Positions 53,156 to 64,000 of a stretch of 64,000 nt of DNA are shown in pieces. Position 1 is the stretch's first letter. Every line of letters begins with the position of its first letter. Position numbers and translations under genes: made by a program. Where the stretch lies: assembly GCA_024707145.1 (NCBI GenBank), contig JANQAI010000011.1, forward strand, positions 434,001 through 498,000. The letters are read 5' to 3'. Under the pieces are notes generated by a model. That model ran no database searches and had not been told where the DNA came from. It worked only from the letters and a program-made list of their open reading frames with translations. The stretch is from Magnetospirillum sp. (GTDB lineage: Bacteria; Pseudomonadota; Alphaproteobacteria; Rhodospirillales; Magnetospirillaceae).

Positions 53156-53997
53156 CAGAGCTTGCCCTCCACATCGCCGGCCACTTCGGGCGGCAGGGCC
53201 TCGTCCTCCTCCTCGCCCAGATAGGCGCGGATGACCGCCGGGTCGCGGCGCACGTCGGCGGGGCGGCCCTCGGCGATCTTCCGGCCGTAATCCAGCACCA
53301 CCACCCAGTCCGAGATGCCCATGACCACGCTCATGTCGTGCTCGATCAGCAGCAGGCCGATGCCGTGCTCGTCGCGGATGCCGGTCAGCAGGGTGTTGAG
53401 ACTCGGCCGATTTGCGCGGGTTCAGGCCGGCGGCGGGCTCGTCCAGGCACAGCAGCACCGGGTCGGTGCACATGGCTCGGGCGATCTCCAGCCGGCGCTG
53501 CGAGCCGTAGGGCAGGGCGCCGGCCTCCTCGTCGGCCAGCTTGAGCAGGCCGACCTTGTCCAGCCAGTAGCGGGCCCGCTCCACCGCCTGCGCCTCGGCG
53601 TGGCGGTAGCGGCCCAGGCCCAGCAGCCCGGCCAGCGAGAACACGCTGGCCCGCATCAGCACGTTGTGCTGGGCGACGATCAGGTTCTCCAGCACGCTCA
53701 TGCGCGGAAACAGGCGGATGTTCTGGAAAGTGCGCGCCACCCGAGCCTTCGAGGCGATGCGGTGGTCGTCCAGGCGCTCCAGCAGCACCGTCTCGCTGTC
53801 GTGGCGCAGCGCCAGCCGTCCAACCTGCGGCTTGTAGAAGCCGGTGATGCAGTTGAACAGGGTGGTCTTGCCGGCGCCGTTGGGGCCGATCACCGCGGTG
53901 ATGGCGCGCCTGGCCGCCACGAAGGAGAGGTCGTTGACGGCGAACAGGCCGCCGAAGCGCATGGTGACGTGCTCGACCTCAAGCAGCGGCTGGAAGG

Positions 53998-54001
<4 letters not shown>
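53155..54001 (-). CDS. livG: Branched-chain amino acid ABC transporter ATP-binding protein LivG (frameshifted at ~53401)
   Basis: The joined product is ~281 residues. Walker A is IGPNGAGKTTLFNCITG; the signature region is LPYGSQRRLEIARAM, with YGSQ in place of a canonical SGGQ as usual for LivG; Walker B is VLLCLDEPAAGLNP. The frame breaks at TCGGCCGAG-T-CTCAAC; deleting the T (plus-strand A at 53401) restores SAELNTLLTGIRDEHGIGLL with the H-loop LIEHDMSVVMG. ATGA overlap with livM. Confidence 0.93.
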
Positions 54002-55269
<1,268 letters not shown>

Positions 55270-55270
55270 G

Positions 55271-56185
55271 TCAGATCTTCTCCACTTCCGGCCGGCCGAG
55301 CAGGCCGGTAGGGCGGAACAGCAGCACCAGAACCAGGATGGAGAAGGCGGCCACGTCCTTGTACTCGATGGAGAAATAGCCCGACCAGAAGGCTTCGATC
55401 AGGCCGATGAGCAGGCCGCCCAGCATGGCCCCGGGCAGCGAGCCGATGCCGCCCAGCACTGCGGCGGTGAAGGCTTTGATGCCGGCCAGGAAGCCGATGT
55501 AGAAGTCGATGACGCCGTAATACAGGGTGACCATTAGCCCGGCCACCGAGGCCAGGGTGGCGCCCATCACGAAGGTGGTCGAGATGATGCGGTCCACGTC
55601 CACGCCCAGCAGGGCGGCCATCTTCATGTCCTGCTCGGTGGCGCGCTGGGCCCGGCCCAGGGCGGTGCGGGTGATGATCCAGGTGAAGGCCGCCATCAGC
55701 GCCACGGTCAGCAGCACGATGGCGATCTGCAGATAGGACAGGTGGACGGTGAAATGCTCGCTTTCCATCAGGGTGAGGCCGCCCTTGAACACCGGCGGCA
55801 GCGGCTTGACGCGCGCGCCTTGCGTGATCTGGGCGAAGTTCTGCAGCACGATGGACATGCCGATGGCGGAAATCAGCGGCGCCAGCTTGGGCGCCCCGCG
55901 CAAGGGGCGATAGGCGATGCGTTCCACCGCCCAGCCCCACAGGGCGGTGAAGGCCATGGTCGCCGCCAGGGCGATCAGCAGGCCCAGAGCCACCGAGCCG
56001 CCACCGATGGTAGTGGCGGCGAGATAGGCGATGAGGGAAATGAACGCGCCCAGCATGTAGATTTCGCCATGGGCGAAGTTGATCATGCCGATAATGCCGT
56101 AAACCATCGTATAACCAATGGCGATCAAGCCATAGATCGCGCCGAGCGTGATCCCATTGATCAACTGCTGGAGGAAGTACTCCAT
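55271..56185 (-). CDS. livH: Branched-chain amino acid ABC transporter permease LivH
   Basis: A 304-residue permease, first gene of the operon. Conserved segments: LINGITLGAIYGLIAIGYTM, INFAHGEIYMLGAF, and the cytoplasmic coupling motif RATEQDMKMAALLGVDVDRI. ATG 56185 is preceded by AGGGATGG. The operon reads livH-livM-livG-livF-DUF-livK with overlapping or nearly overlapping starts. Confidence 0.96.
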   Translation of the reverse strand: MEYFLQQLINGITLGAIYGLIAIGYTMVYGIIGMINFAHGEIYMLGAFISLIAYLAATTIGGGSVALGLLIALAATMAFTALWGWAVERIAYRPLRGAPKLAPLISAIGMSIVLQNFAQITQGARVKPLPPVFKGGLTLMESEHFTVHLSYLQIAIVLLTVALMAAFTWIITRTALGRAQRATEQDMKMAALLGVDVDRIISTTFVMGATLASVAGLMVTLYYGVIDFYIGFLAGIKAFTAAVLGGIGSLPGAMLGGLLIGLIEAFWSGYFSIEYKDVAAFSILVLVLLFRPTGLLGRPEVEKI

Positions 56186-56365
56186 TCGACCATCCCTGTT
56201 GGCCCTTTTGCTTCGGGCGGGCACGGGAAAAGCTACTCGCCGGACAGGCGGAGTCAACAAGCATCGGCATGTCCGTGTTGAAAGACGATGCTCGCGTTAG
56301 CTTTGTCTGGTAAACTGATCGCATTCGGCGAGCAATCGGAGGGCCCTCGGGGCGGGGCGGGCAGG

Positions 56366-57427
56366 ATGTCGACGGAAAAGTCCAGCGACGACGTGATACG
56401 GATCCGGGTGGATACCAGCCTGGCGGTGCAGGATTTTTTCAACCAGCTGGCCGAACAGGCGGCCGAGGGAGAGACCCGCGCGCCAGCCAACCCGGCCAAC
56501 CGGGCGGTGTTCCGCGAACTGGCGCCCTATCGGCTGGTGGAATATTCCTATGTGGACGAGGCGGTGGGCGACGTCGAGGGCGTCTACGTGGGCTTTCCCG
56601 ACGGCACCATCTATTCGGTGGGCGACGAAATTCCCGAATCGGTGGTGGATCGGCTGGTGGAGGGCGAGGTGGGCGAGTTGGCGCCCCTGTACCTCTACGT
56701 GGTGTTGGCCGAGCCGCGCACGTCCTATGTGATCGATCATTTCCTCAAGGCGCTGTCCTCCCACCTGGGAAAGGCGCTGGTGGGCGTCTATCGCGACGAG
56801 CGCGGCGTCATGGGCGCCCATGCCTATGACGGGGACGAGCCGGCCGCCGCCAGCCGCCATCGCGCCCGCCTGGAGGCGGCGGTGGTGCAGAGCGTGCTGG
56901 AGGCTAACCGCCACCTGACCCGGCAGCGGGTGCTGGAACGCTATGCCGCCCGCTCGGAAAGCCCGGACGGGCGTGCCTGGGCTCAGATCACCTACAATTT
57001 CACCAAGCACGTGGTGGAATTCCCTTCGGCCAGCGACCGCAAGGACTTCATCGAGTGGACCCGCACCCTGTGCGAGTGGATCTACGCCCGCTGGTGCAGT
57101 TGGGAGGATCTGGGCTTCACCGAAGTCCTGCGCCCGGCCGAGGTGGCCTCGGCGCCCCATGGCGAGGTGGTGGCGGTGAAGCTGCTGCCGCCGGCCAAGG
57201 CCCAGGGCGGCCGCCCCTGGCGTGCCTTCGGCGGTACCGGCGCGGCCACCGCCAAGCATTTCGCCGAATCGGAAGCGGCGTCGGACGAGCAGGCGCTGAC
57301 CCATTCCCTGGCCATGGCGCGGGAATACTGGACCTACTGCACGCAGACCATCGACGGTGCCGAGTTCATTGCCCGCAAGACCGCCGAGGCCCAGGCCCAG
57401 CGCCAGCTGAAGGGATTGGGCGGTTAG
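56366..57427 (+). CDS. Hypothetical protein (353 aa)
   Basis: A soluble, acidic 353-residue protein starting MSTEKSSDDVIRIRVDTSLA. No membrane segment, signal peptide or catalytic motif that I recognise. Conserved-looking islands are VEGVYVGFPDGTIYSVGDEI, YVVLAEPRTSYVIDHFLKAL and the Trp-rich EWTRTLCEWIYARWCSWEDL. It is divergent from the liv operon. ATG 56366 follows a G-rich stretch; ATG 56288 is an in-frame alternative. Codon use is like its neighbours, so the coding call is firm; the function is unknown. Confidence 0.8.
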   Translation: MSTEKSSDDVIRIRVDTSLAVQDFFNQLAEQAAEGETRAPANPANRAVFRELAPYRLVEYSYVDEAVGDVEGVYVGFPDGTIYSVGDEIPESVVDRLVEGEVGELAPLYLYVVLAEPRTSYVIDHFLKALSSHLGKALVGVYRDERGVMGAHAYDGDEPAAASRHRARLEAAVVQSVLEANRHLTRQRVLERYAARSESPDGRAWAQITYNFTKHVVEFPSASDRKDFIEWTRTLCEWIYARWCSWEDLGFTEVLRPAEVASAPHGEVVAVKLLPPAKAQGGRPWRAFGGTGAATAKHFAESEAASDEQALTHSLAMAREYWTYCTQTIDGAEFIARKTAEAQAQRQLKGLGG

Positions 57428-57467
57428 GGCATTGTGCCTTTGATCCGCATCGTTTTGCGCCCCCTCT

Positions 57468-57566
57468 CGTCATGCCCGCGCTTGACGCGGGCATCCACGT
57501 AGGGTCCCCCGGGCACGGTGTCGAACGGGTTCCGCGTGGATGGCCGGGGCAAGCCCGGCCATGACG
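57468..57566. repeat. Palindromic repeat family A, copy 2
   Basis: The left arm 57468-57499 (CGTCATGCCCGCGCTTGACG and following) is the near reverse complement of the right arm 57535-57566 (CGTGGATGGCCGGGGCAAGC and following). Each arm holds its own hairpin (GCCCGCG/CGCGGGC; GGCCGGG/CCCGGCC). Same family as 10178-10288. It lies between convergent genes and may terminate both. Confidence 0.88.
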
Positions 57567-57613
57567 TATCAAAGGAGGCACGGTCATCAGCCGGAGCGTG
57601 CCTCGCCTTCCGC

Positions 57614-57986
57614 TCAGGCGGCCGCCGCGTCCACCGCCGCCAGCAGGGCGTCCACCTCGAACGGCTTTTCCAGTACGGCCACCGCGCCCAGGCGACGGGC
57701 GGTCTCCAGCCCCTGCGCCTTTTCCATCCGCGCGCTGCCGCCGGAAATGGCGATGATGCGGGCCTGGGGCTGCATGGTCTGGATTTCCATGATGGCCTGG
57801 ATGCCGTCCATCTCCGGCATGATGATGTCGGTGAGGATGATGTCGAAAGCCTCGCCGGCGGCGATCTCGTTCCACCGCCTGCAGGCCGTTATCGGCGGTG
57901 GTCACCTCGTGGCCGCTGGCGGTCAGCACGTCCACCAGGGAATCGCGCATCAGCGGGGTGTCTTCGACGATCAAAATGCGGCTCAT
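57614..57986 (-). CDS. Response regulator, receiver domain only (frameshifted at ~57869)
   Basis: The joined product is ~123 residues, a stand-alone CheY-like receiver. It begins MSRILIVEDTPLMRDSLVDV; the phospho-acceptor Asp is in ILTDIIMPEMDG, the conserved Thr/Ser in IIAISGG and the Lys in AVLEKPFEVD. The break is at GCGGTGGA-AC-GAGATC: dropping one base (A or C at 57869/57870) joins NGLQAVE to EIAAGEAFDI. It is 47 bp downstream of the histidine kinase and is its likely partner. Confidence 0.9.
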
Positions 57987-58033
57987 AACGGTGCCTTTCG
58001 TGGGGGCAAGGCGTTCATGCGGTGATACCCTCA

Positions 58034-60440
58034 TTACCCGTTCTGGGCAAGGTGGGTTCTGGCGTGGGCGGGGTCCACCACCGGCAGCAGCACGCGGAAC
58101 TCGGCGCCCCGGCCCGGGGCGCTGTCCACGGCGATGACGCCGCCCATGCCCTTGACGATGCCCTGGACCACCGACAGGCCCAGGCCGGTGCCTTGGCCCA
58201 CTGGTTTGGTGGTGAAGAAGGGATCGAAGATCTTGGCGGCGGTTTCCGGGGCCATGCCGCAACCGCTGTCCTTGATGCGGATGTCGACGAAGTCCAGCGT
58301 GTGGTCCAGGTTGGCGAAGGGCGACCGGCGGGTGTCTTCGGACTTGCCCAGGCCGGCGCGGTCGCGGCCTACCCGGGGCGGCACCACGTCGTCGCCCGGC
58401 ACCACCTCCAGCGACAGGCGCAGGGTGCCTTCGCCGTCCATGGCATCGCGGGCATTGTTGGCCAGGTTGAGCAGCACCTGGGTGATCTGGCCGGCATCGC
58501 CCACCACCTGGGCCCCCTCCACCTCCAGATGGGTCTCGACCCGCACCGAGGGCGGCAGGATCGAGGCCACCAGGCCGGAGAACTGGCGGAACACCGGGAC
58601 GATGTCCAGGGCGGCCAGGGTCTTGTGCTCCTTGCGGACATAGGCCAGCACGTTGCGGACGATGTCGCGGCCATGCTTGGCGGCGGCGATGACGCGGTCG
58701 ATGCGCTCGCGGTTCTTGACGTCCAGGCTCGACGGTGCGGGTGACCATCTCGGCCGCCATCAGGATGGGGCCCAGCATGTTGTTGAGCTCGTGGGCGACG
58801 CCGCCGGCCAGGCGGCCCAGCGCCTCCAGCTTCTGGCCCTCGGTCAGCGCCAGTTCCAGTTGGCGGCGTTCCTCGGCCGAGCGCACCACCTCGGTGACGT
58901 CCTCGATGCCGATCAGCAGCGACGGCGCTTGGTCCGTGCTGGCCGCCGAGAACGACGTGCCGGCGATGCGCCAGTGGCGGATCTGGCCGTCCGGCAGCGG
59001 GACCTGGTGGTCGAAGGCGAAGGTGGTGCCGGGGGGCAGCGGATGATCGGCGCCGGGCAAGTGATCCGAGGCGATGAAGTCGCGGATGTTGCGGCCGCTC
59101 AGGTCCTCGCCCTCCTGGCCGGTCATGCGTTGGAACGCCGGGTTGGACTGGCGGATCTCGCCGGCGGCGGTGGCGATGACGATGCCTTGCAGCGACGCCG
59201 AGAAGGCCATGCGGAAGCGTTCCTCGCTGTCGCGAACCGCCTCCTCGGCCTTGATGCGCTCCTCCACCTCGTCGGTGACGTCCAGGATCAGGCCGTCCCA
59301 GACGATGCTCTCGCCCCGTCGGCGCGGGCGCGACTGGCCGGACAGCCAATGGGTGCGGCCGTCGGCGCCGATGACGCGCACGTCCTCGTCCACCGGTTCC
59401 AGCGTCTCCGCCGAGACCAGCAACTGCTCCAGCAGAAGTTCGCGGTCGGTGTCGATCATGGCGTCGAACAGGATGGAGGCGTCGAAGACGATGTCGCTGG
59501 CGTCGCAGCCCACGATTTCCTCGATCCCGTCCGAGACGTAGGGATAGGCGAAGGTGCCGTCGGGGTCGAGCACGCGCTGGAACACCACGCCGGGCAGGTT
59601 GGCGGCGATGGAGCGCAGGCGCCGTTCGGTCTCCTCCAGCATCAGTTCGGTGGCCTTGCGCCGGGTGATGTCGCGGCCGATGACGATCAGCGACAGGCGG
59701 CCGTCCGAGCGAACCTCGGACACCGTCATCTCGAACGGAAAGAGCGAGCCGTCCTTGCGCCGGGCCATGATCTCCTGGGTGCCGCGCGGAAAGCAGCCGG
59801 CGATGTCGGAGATGCCGCACTGCGAGATGTGCTGGGGTGCGTCCGGGCGGCAGGGCGTCGCCATCAGGTGCGCCACGCAACGGCCCAGCATCTCGTCCAG
59901 CGTCCAGCCGAACAGGCGTTCGGTGGCGCCATTGGCCCAGTTGATGCCGGTCTGTGCGTCCAGGGTCAGGATCACGTCCTCGGCATGGTCCATGACGGTC
60001 TGGAACTGGTGCTCCGCCCGCATCCACGGGGTGATATCGATCCACACGCCGTCCCACAGGATGGTGCCGTCGTCCAGCCGCGTCGGCGCCGACGAACCGC
60101 GGAACCATTTCGTCTCACCCTCGGCGGTGACCGCGCGGAAGGCTTCCAGGCTGCGGCTCATGGAGAAGGCCGAGCGCAGGATGCCGGCCACATGGGCGTC
60201 GCGGTCGGCCCAGTGCAGCGCGTTCAGGGCGCCCTTGCTGGTCACCGTCATGTCCTCGGGCCGATAACCGAAGATGTCGACCACGTTGGGGGACAGCCAG
60301 GGATAGCGGATCTCGCCCGAAGGCAGCAATTCGCGCCGGAACATAACGCAGGACAGGTCGGCCATCACCTCGGCCAGCCGGTCCGGGACAGGCGGCTGCG
60401 GGATGGGGACGGCAGCGTCGGGGGCCGAAGGCTCGGACAT
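58034..60440 (-). CDS. Multi-PAS sensor histidine kinase (frameshifted at ~58726)
   Basis: The joined product is ~801 residues with no transmembrane segment, so it is probably cytoplasmic. It has four PAS-like modules in series (e.g. WLSPNVVDIFGYRPEDM, GINWANGATERLFGWTLDEM, YPYVSDGIEEIVGCDASDIV, EIRQSNPAFQRMTGQEGEDL). These are followed by the HisKA motif LGRLAGGVAHELNNMLGPIL and an HATPase domain with NLANNARDAM, DSGCGMAPET and GTGLGLSVVQGIVKGMGG. The frame breaks in the HisKA helix at ACCGTCGAG-C-CTGGAC; deleting one base restores TRTVELDVKNRERIDRVIAA. The start ATG 60440 is tentative. Confidence 0.92.
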
Positions 60441-60531
60441 GCGGAACAAGGACTCGCGCGATGGAAGAATGGTCTGGCGTGAAAGTTAGTGTAGCATGCC
60501 GCCCTGACGGGACCTAGCGGACGGAAAATCC

Positions 60532-61365
60532 ATGGCCGGGCACGGCGCCCACATCATCGTCATCGGCAACGAAAAGGGTGGATCCGGCAAGACCACCGTC
60601 GCCATGCATTTGGCGGTGGGCCTGCTGCGCATGGGCTTCAAGGTCGGTTGTCTGGACCTGGACCACCGGCAGCAATCCCTGGGCCGCTATTTCACCAACC
60701 GTCAGGCCTGGGTCGACCGCACCCGCGTGCCTCTGCCCATGCCGCAATTCGGCGTGGTGATGCCGTCCTCGGCCGAACTCAAGGCCCAGGCGGTGGCCGA
60801 GGAGCGTGCCGCCTTCGACGAGAGGCTGGCGGCCATGACCGCCCAGTGCGATTTCGTGGTGGTGGACTGCCCCGGCTCGGACGTGCCGCTGGCGCGCCAC
60901 GCCCACACCTACGCCGATACCCTGGTCACCCCCATCAACGACAGCCTGCTCGACCTGGACCTGCTGGGCCAGTTGGACCCGGTGACGTGGGAGCTGCGCC
61001 AGGCCGGTGTCTATTCCCACCTGGTGTGGGAGTTGCGCCAGGAGCGGCGGCGCACCCACAAATCCGGCATAGACTGGTTGGTGACCCGCTCGCGCCTGTC
61101 GGCGCTGGTGGACCGCAACAAGCGCAAGATGGCCGAGGTGCTGCCCAAGATGCAGAAAGTGCTGGGCTTCCGCCTGGCCGAGGGCTTCGGCGAGCGGGTG
61201 ATCTACCGCTATCTCTTCCTGTGGGGGCTGACGGTGCTGGACCTGCGCCAGTCGGGTATCGATCTGGAGTTGACCAAATCGCACCAGGCGGCGCGCGGCG
61301 AGGTCACCGCCCTGCTGGCCAATCTCTGGCTACCCCGGGTGACCGAGCGCCTCGACCGTCTTTGA
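60532..61365 (+). CDS. mipZ: MipZ-type ParA/MinD-family division-site ATPase
   Basis: A 277-residue ATPase. The deviant Walker A is NEKGGSGKTTVAMHLAVGLL, with LDLDHRQQSLGRYFTNRQAW and the Walker-B-like VVVDCPGSD. The pattern matches alphaproteobacterial MipZ, which forms a bipolar gradient with ParB and places FtsZ at mid-cell. CGGACGGAAAA precedes the ATG. It is divergent from the histidine kinase. Confidence 0.92.
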   Translation: MAGHGAHIIVIGNEKGGSGKTTVAMHLAVGLLRMGFKVGCLDLDHRQQSLGRYFTNRQAWVDRTRVPLPMPQFGVVMPSSAELKAQAVAEERAAFDERLAAMTAQCDFVVVDCPGSDVPLARHAHTYADTLVTPINDSLLDLDLLGQLDPVTWELRQAGVYSHLVWELRQERRRTHKSGIDWLVTRSRLSALVDRNKRKMAEVLPKMQKVLGFRLAEGFGERVIYRYLFLWGLTVLDLRQSGIDLELTKSHQAARGEVTALLANLWLPRVTERLDRL

Positions 61366-61453
61366 TCCGCACGGACATACCGCTTCTACGCACCCGGAGC
61401 CATCGCTGCCGGGTGGCATAATGTCGGGCATTATGCAACGTCAGGAGGGTGGA

Positions 61454-62143
61454 ATGGCGACCAGGACGGGGACGAATGGCGATGATGTGTTGTTCGGCAC
61501 CGGTGGCGACGATTTTCTGGACGGGCGGGCGGGCAACGATACGCTGTTCGGCGGCGGCGGCAACGATACCGTGGCGCCCGGTGACGGCATCGACACCGCC
61601 TATGGCGGAAGCGGCATCGATACCATCGATTATTACGGGGCCAACGGGCCGGTGGTGGTGAACCTGGCCCAGGGGACGGCGCAGGACGGTTCCGGCGCCA
61701 CCGACCGGCTGTTCAGCTTCGAGAACATCGAGGGCTCGCTTTACGGCGACACGCTGATCGGCAACAACGGCGCCAACCGCATCAACGGCAGCTACGGCTC
61801 GGACACCCTGACCGGCGGGGGCGGTGCCGACACCTTCATGCTGAGCGGCCGCACCGACGCGGCGGACACCATCACCGATTTCCAGCATGGGGTGGACCGT
61901 TTCGAGCTGCATCGCACCGAGGTCTTCATTCCCGACCACCAGCCGCCGGCCGGCACCCTGGGCGCGCAATACTTCACCGAGGGGACGCAGGCCACCACCC
62001 CGGACCAGATGCTGATCTACGATGCCGACCGCCACGTCATCCTGCTGGACGTCGATGGCAGTGACACCCGATTCGAGGCGACACCGCTGTTCACCGTCCA
62101 GGCCGGCGCCGAGATCAGCGCCTCGGATTTCCTGTTGGTCTAG
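61454..62143 (+). CDS. Short RTX (hemolysin-type calcium-binding repeat) protein
   Basis: A 229-residue protein with Gly/Asp nonapeptide repeats in the first ~55 residues ([40 protein letters not shown]) and a second set around [20 protein letters not shown]. This is followed by a C-terminal domain ([20 protein letters not shown]) typical of type I secreted RTX tails. Such repeats bind Ca2+ and fold after secretion. No signal peptide is seen and no type I secretion genes are nearby. AGGAGGGTGGA gives a strong ribosome-binding site. Confidence 0.88.
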   Translation: MATRTGTNGDDVLFGTGGDDFLDGRAGNDTLFGGGGNDTVAPGDGIDTAYGGSGIDTIDYYGANGPVVVNLAQGTAQDGSGATDRLFSFENIEGSLYGDTLIGNNGANRINGSYGSDTLTGGGGADTFMLSGRTDAADTITDFQHGVDRFELHRTEVFIPDHQPPAGTLGAQYFTEGTQATTPDQMLIYDADRHVILLDVDGSDTRFEATPLFTVQAGAEISASDFLLV

Positions 62144-64000
62144 GCGGCTACGACCGGCATGCCGGCGACGGCGAGGCGGAAGCGATCGGCGAAGCGCTCC
62201 TGTTCCTCGCCGTCCAGGCGGAAATGCAGGTGGGCGTGGCCGTGTTCCAATTCCACCACCTCGGCCGGCAGGTTGTCGCCCAGCAGCGGCGCGGACAGGC
62301 TCACCCTTTGCCCCAGCCCCAGGGACAGGGTGCCGGCCAGCAGGGTGACGCCCCCTTCCGAACAATCCTGGATGGTGGCTTCGGCCCACTCGCTTCCCAG
62401 CCTCACGGTGGCGGCGGCATTGACGCGGTAGCGGGGCAGGGCGCGGCGGTCCACCTCGCGGGTGGCGGTGCGCACAGTCCGCACCAGGGCGTGGCGCAGT
62501 TGGTCGATGGCCTCGGCCACATCGGTGGAAACCGAGCGAACGGTGGCGGCACGCTCGCCGGTGGAGGCGGCTTCGCCGGAAACGGTGGCGATGCGGTTGG
62601 AGACCTCCAGGGCGGCGTCCGAGGTCTGGGTGACGTTGCGGGCGATCTCGGCGGTGGCGGCGCCCTGCTGCTCGATGGCGGCGGCGATGGCCGAGGACAT
62701 GCCGTCCACGTCGCGAATGGACTGGGCAATGGCCGACACCGCTGCCTCCACGTGCCGGGTGGTGCCCTGGATGGTGTCGATCTGGCCGGAAATCTCCTCG
62801 GTGGCGCGCGACGTCTGGGTCGCCAGCGCCTTGACCTCGCCGGCCACCACGGCGAAGCCCTTGCCGGCGTCGCCGGCGCGGGCCGCCTCGATGGTGGCGT
62901 TCAGCGCCAGCAGGTTGGTCTGGGCGGCGATGCCGCTGATGATCTGCGCCACCTCGCCGATATGGGCGACCGCCTCGGTCAACTGGGCCATGGTGTGCTG
63001 GGCGTCCAGGACGGATTCCACCGCGCGGCGGGTAATGCCGCCGGCGGTCCCCACCTGCTGGGTGATCTCGCCGATGGAGGCGGAGAGCTGCTCGGAGGCC
63101 GAGGCCACGTTCTGGGCGTTGGCCAGCGCCTGGGCGGCGGCGGCGGCCACGTCCTGCGAGTTGGCGCTGACCAACTGTGCCGAACTGGCCATGCCCACGG
63201 CATCGTCCTGCATATGGCCGGTGCGTTCGGCGACGCGGTCCACGGCCGAACGGGTTTCACGCTCCACCGTGTCGGCCATGGCGCGCAGGGCGACCAGCTT
63301 CTCCGCCTCGGCGCGGGTCCGCTCCTGCTCCTGGGCAGTACGCAGGCGTTCGGCCTCGGCGGCATTGTCCTTGAACACCTGAAGGGCGCGGGCCATGGCG
63401 CCCACCTCGTCGGCGCGCTCGCGGGAGGGGACTTCCACCTCCCGCTCGCCGGTGGCCAGCCGACGCATGGCGTCGGCCATGCGGGTCAGCGGGCCATAGA
63501 CGCCGCGGGCAATCAGCGCGCCCAGCACCACCAGCGCCCCGGTGCCCAGGGCAAGGGCGGCGGCGATGGCGCGCCAAGTCAGCCCGTCCACCCGCCGGCT
63601 CTCTGCGGCGGCCGAGCGGGCGCGGTCGCCAGCGTCGCGGGCCAGAGCCTCGACGCGCGGTTCCATCTGGGCGTACAGGTCGGACAGGCGGGCGGTTTCG
63701 CCGGACAGGCGCAAGGTGCCCTCCACCACGGCGGCGAAGTCGCGGTGATAGGCGGCCATCTTGGCGGCGATGCCGTCGCGCACCGCCGCCGGCAGGGCCG
63801 AGGCGTTCAGCACGGCGGCGAACTCGTCGGCGCGCTTGGTCATCTCCGCCTGGTATTTGGCGTCGCGGCGGGCCAGGAAATCCTTTTCGTGGCGGCGCAT
63901 CTGCAGCATCAGCACGGCCAGGCGCAGCTCGTCATGGCTCTTCAGCGCCTCTTCCACCTGATGGACCGAGGCGCGCAGCGACCCCATCAGCCCGTCATTC
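62140..64000 (-). CDS. Methyl-accepting chemotaxis protein with C-terminal PilZ domain (5' end beyond right edge)
   Basis: At least 619 residues; the frame stays open to the window edge, so the first membrane segment is missing. Visible parts are a periplasmic helical-bundle sensor ([20 protein letters not shown]), a transmembrane helix ([20 protein letters not shown]), HAMP, and the signalling hairpin [21 protein letters not shown] ~100-residue PilZ-like tail has [15 protein letters not shown] and the DCSEGGVTL motif. PilZ domains bind cyclic di-GMP, suggesting integration of chemotaxis with that messenger. Its stop interlocks with that of the RTX gene in CTAG. Confidence 0.92.
   Translation of the reverse strand, partial: NDGLMGSLRASVHQVEEALKSHDELRLAVLMLQMRRHEKDFLARRDAKYQAEMTKRADEFAAVLNASALPAAVRDGIAAKMAAYHRDFAAVVEGTLRLSGETARLSDLYAQMEPRVEALARDAGDRARSAAAESRRVDGLTWRAIAAALALGTGALVVLGALIARGVYGPLTRMADAMRRLATGEREVEVPSRERADEVGAMARALQVFKDNAAEAERLRTAQEQERTRAEAEKLVALRAMADTVERETRSAVDRVAERTGHMQDDAVGMASSAQLVSANSQDVAAAAAQALANAQNVASASEQLSASIGEITQQVGTAGGITRRAVESVLDAQHTMAQLTEAVAHIGEVAQIISGIAAQTNLLALNATIEAARAGDAGKGFAVVAGEVKALATQTSRATEEISGQIDTIQGTTRHVEAAVSAIAQSIRDVDGMSSAIAAAIEQQGAATAEIARNVTQTSDAALEVSNRIATVSGEAASTGERAATVRSVSTDVAEAIDQLRHALVRTVRTATREVDRRALPRYRVNAAATVRLGSEWAEATIQDCSEGGVTLLAGTLSLGLGQRVSLSAPLLGDNLPAEVVELEHGHAHLHFRLDGEEQERFADRFRLAVAGMPVVAA

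Overview
The window is a high-GC alphaproteobacterial chromosome segment. It most resembles a Rhodospirillaceae genome of the Magnetospirillum type. This is inferred from the gene order tig-clpP-clpX-lon-hup-tRNAs-nuo-birA-coaX-rnj, an oxygen-responsive NifA, a MipZ-type ATPase, several chemoreceptors with energy/oxygen-type sensors, and the dispersed palindromes. No phage, insertion sequence, CRISPR array or rRNA operon was seen.

Layout. 0-8 kb: glycogen-debranching-type protein (partial) and a GT4 glycosyltransferase, then rpoH, a LysR regulator divergent from a zinc alcohol dehydrogenase, gltA and gltX. 8-12.6 kb: comEC, a cluster of three palindromic repeat families around a small hypothetical gene, then dadA. 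12.7-17.2 kb: nnrDE, malonyl-CoA decarboxylase, a soluble globin-coupled chemoreceptor. 17.5-24.6 kb: tRNA-Leu, then the proteostasis block tig, clpP, clpX, lon, and hup. 24.8-27 kb: a membrane chemoreceptor, tRNA-Val, tRNA-Asp. 27.2-41.3 kb: a complete 14-gene nuoA-N operon for respiratory complex I, followed by birA, coaX and rnj. 44.6-48.5 kb: an MFS transporter, a CoxG-like protein, a GT2 glycosyltransferase, a possible Cys-rich mini-protein and a bacteriohemerythrin. 48.5-56.2 kb (minus strand): nifA, a 105-aa unknown and a branched-chain amino-acid transporter operon livHMGF-DUF-livK. 56.4-64 kb: a hypothetical protein, a repeat, a response regulator with its multi-PAS histidine kinase, mipZ, a short RTX-repeat protein and a PilZ-tailed chemoreceptor that runs off the right edge.

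Nine genes (comEC, malonyl-CoA decarboxylase, lon, nuoH, an MFS transporter, livF, livG, a response regulator and a histidine kinase) are interrupted by ten single-base frameshifts, although both halves of each stay conserved. Eight are insertions, and six of those fall in the same place: an extra pyrimidine in the middle of an AGCT site (GAG-CTN read as GAG-Y-CTN). This is the strangest signal here. The cheapest explanation is a systematic sequencing or assembly error, perhaps linked to base modification, but the site specificity deserves a check. I keep these genes as CDS with the break described.

Functionally the window is mostly core metabolism, respiration and protein quality control. 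Superimposed on it are oxygen and redox themes (globin chemoreceptor, hemerythrin beside nifA, complex I) and three chemoreceptors.
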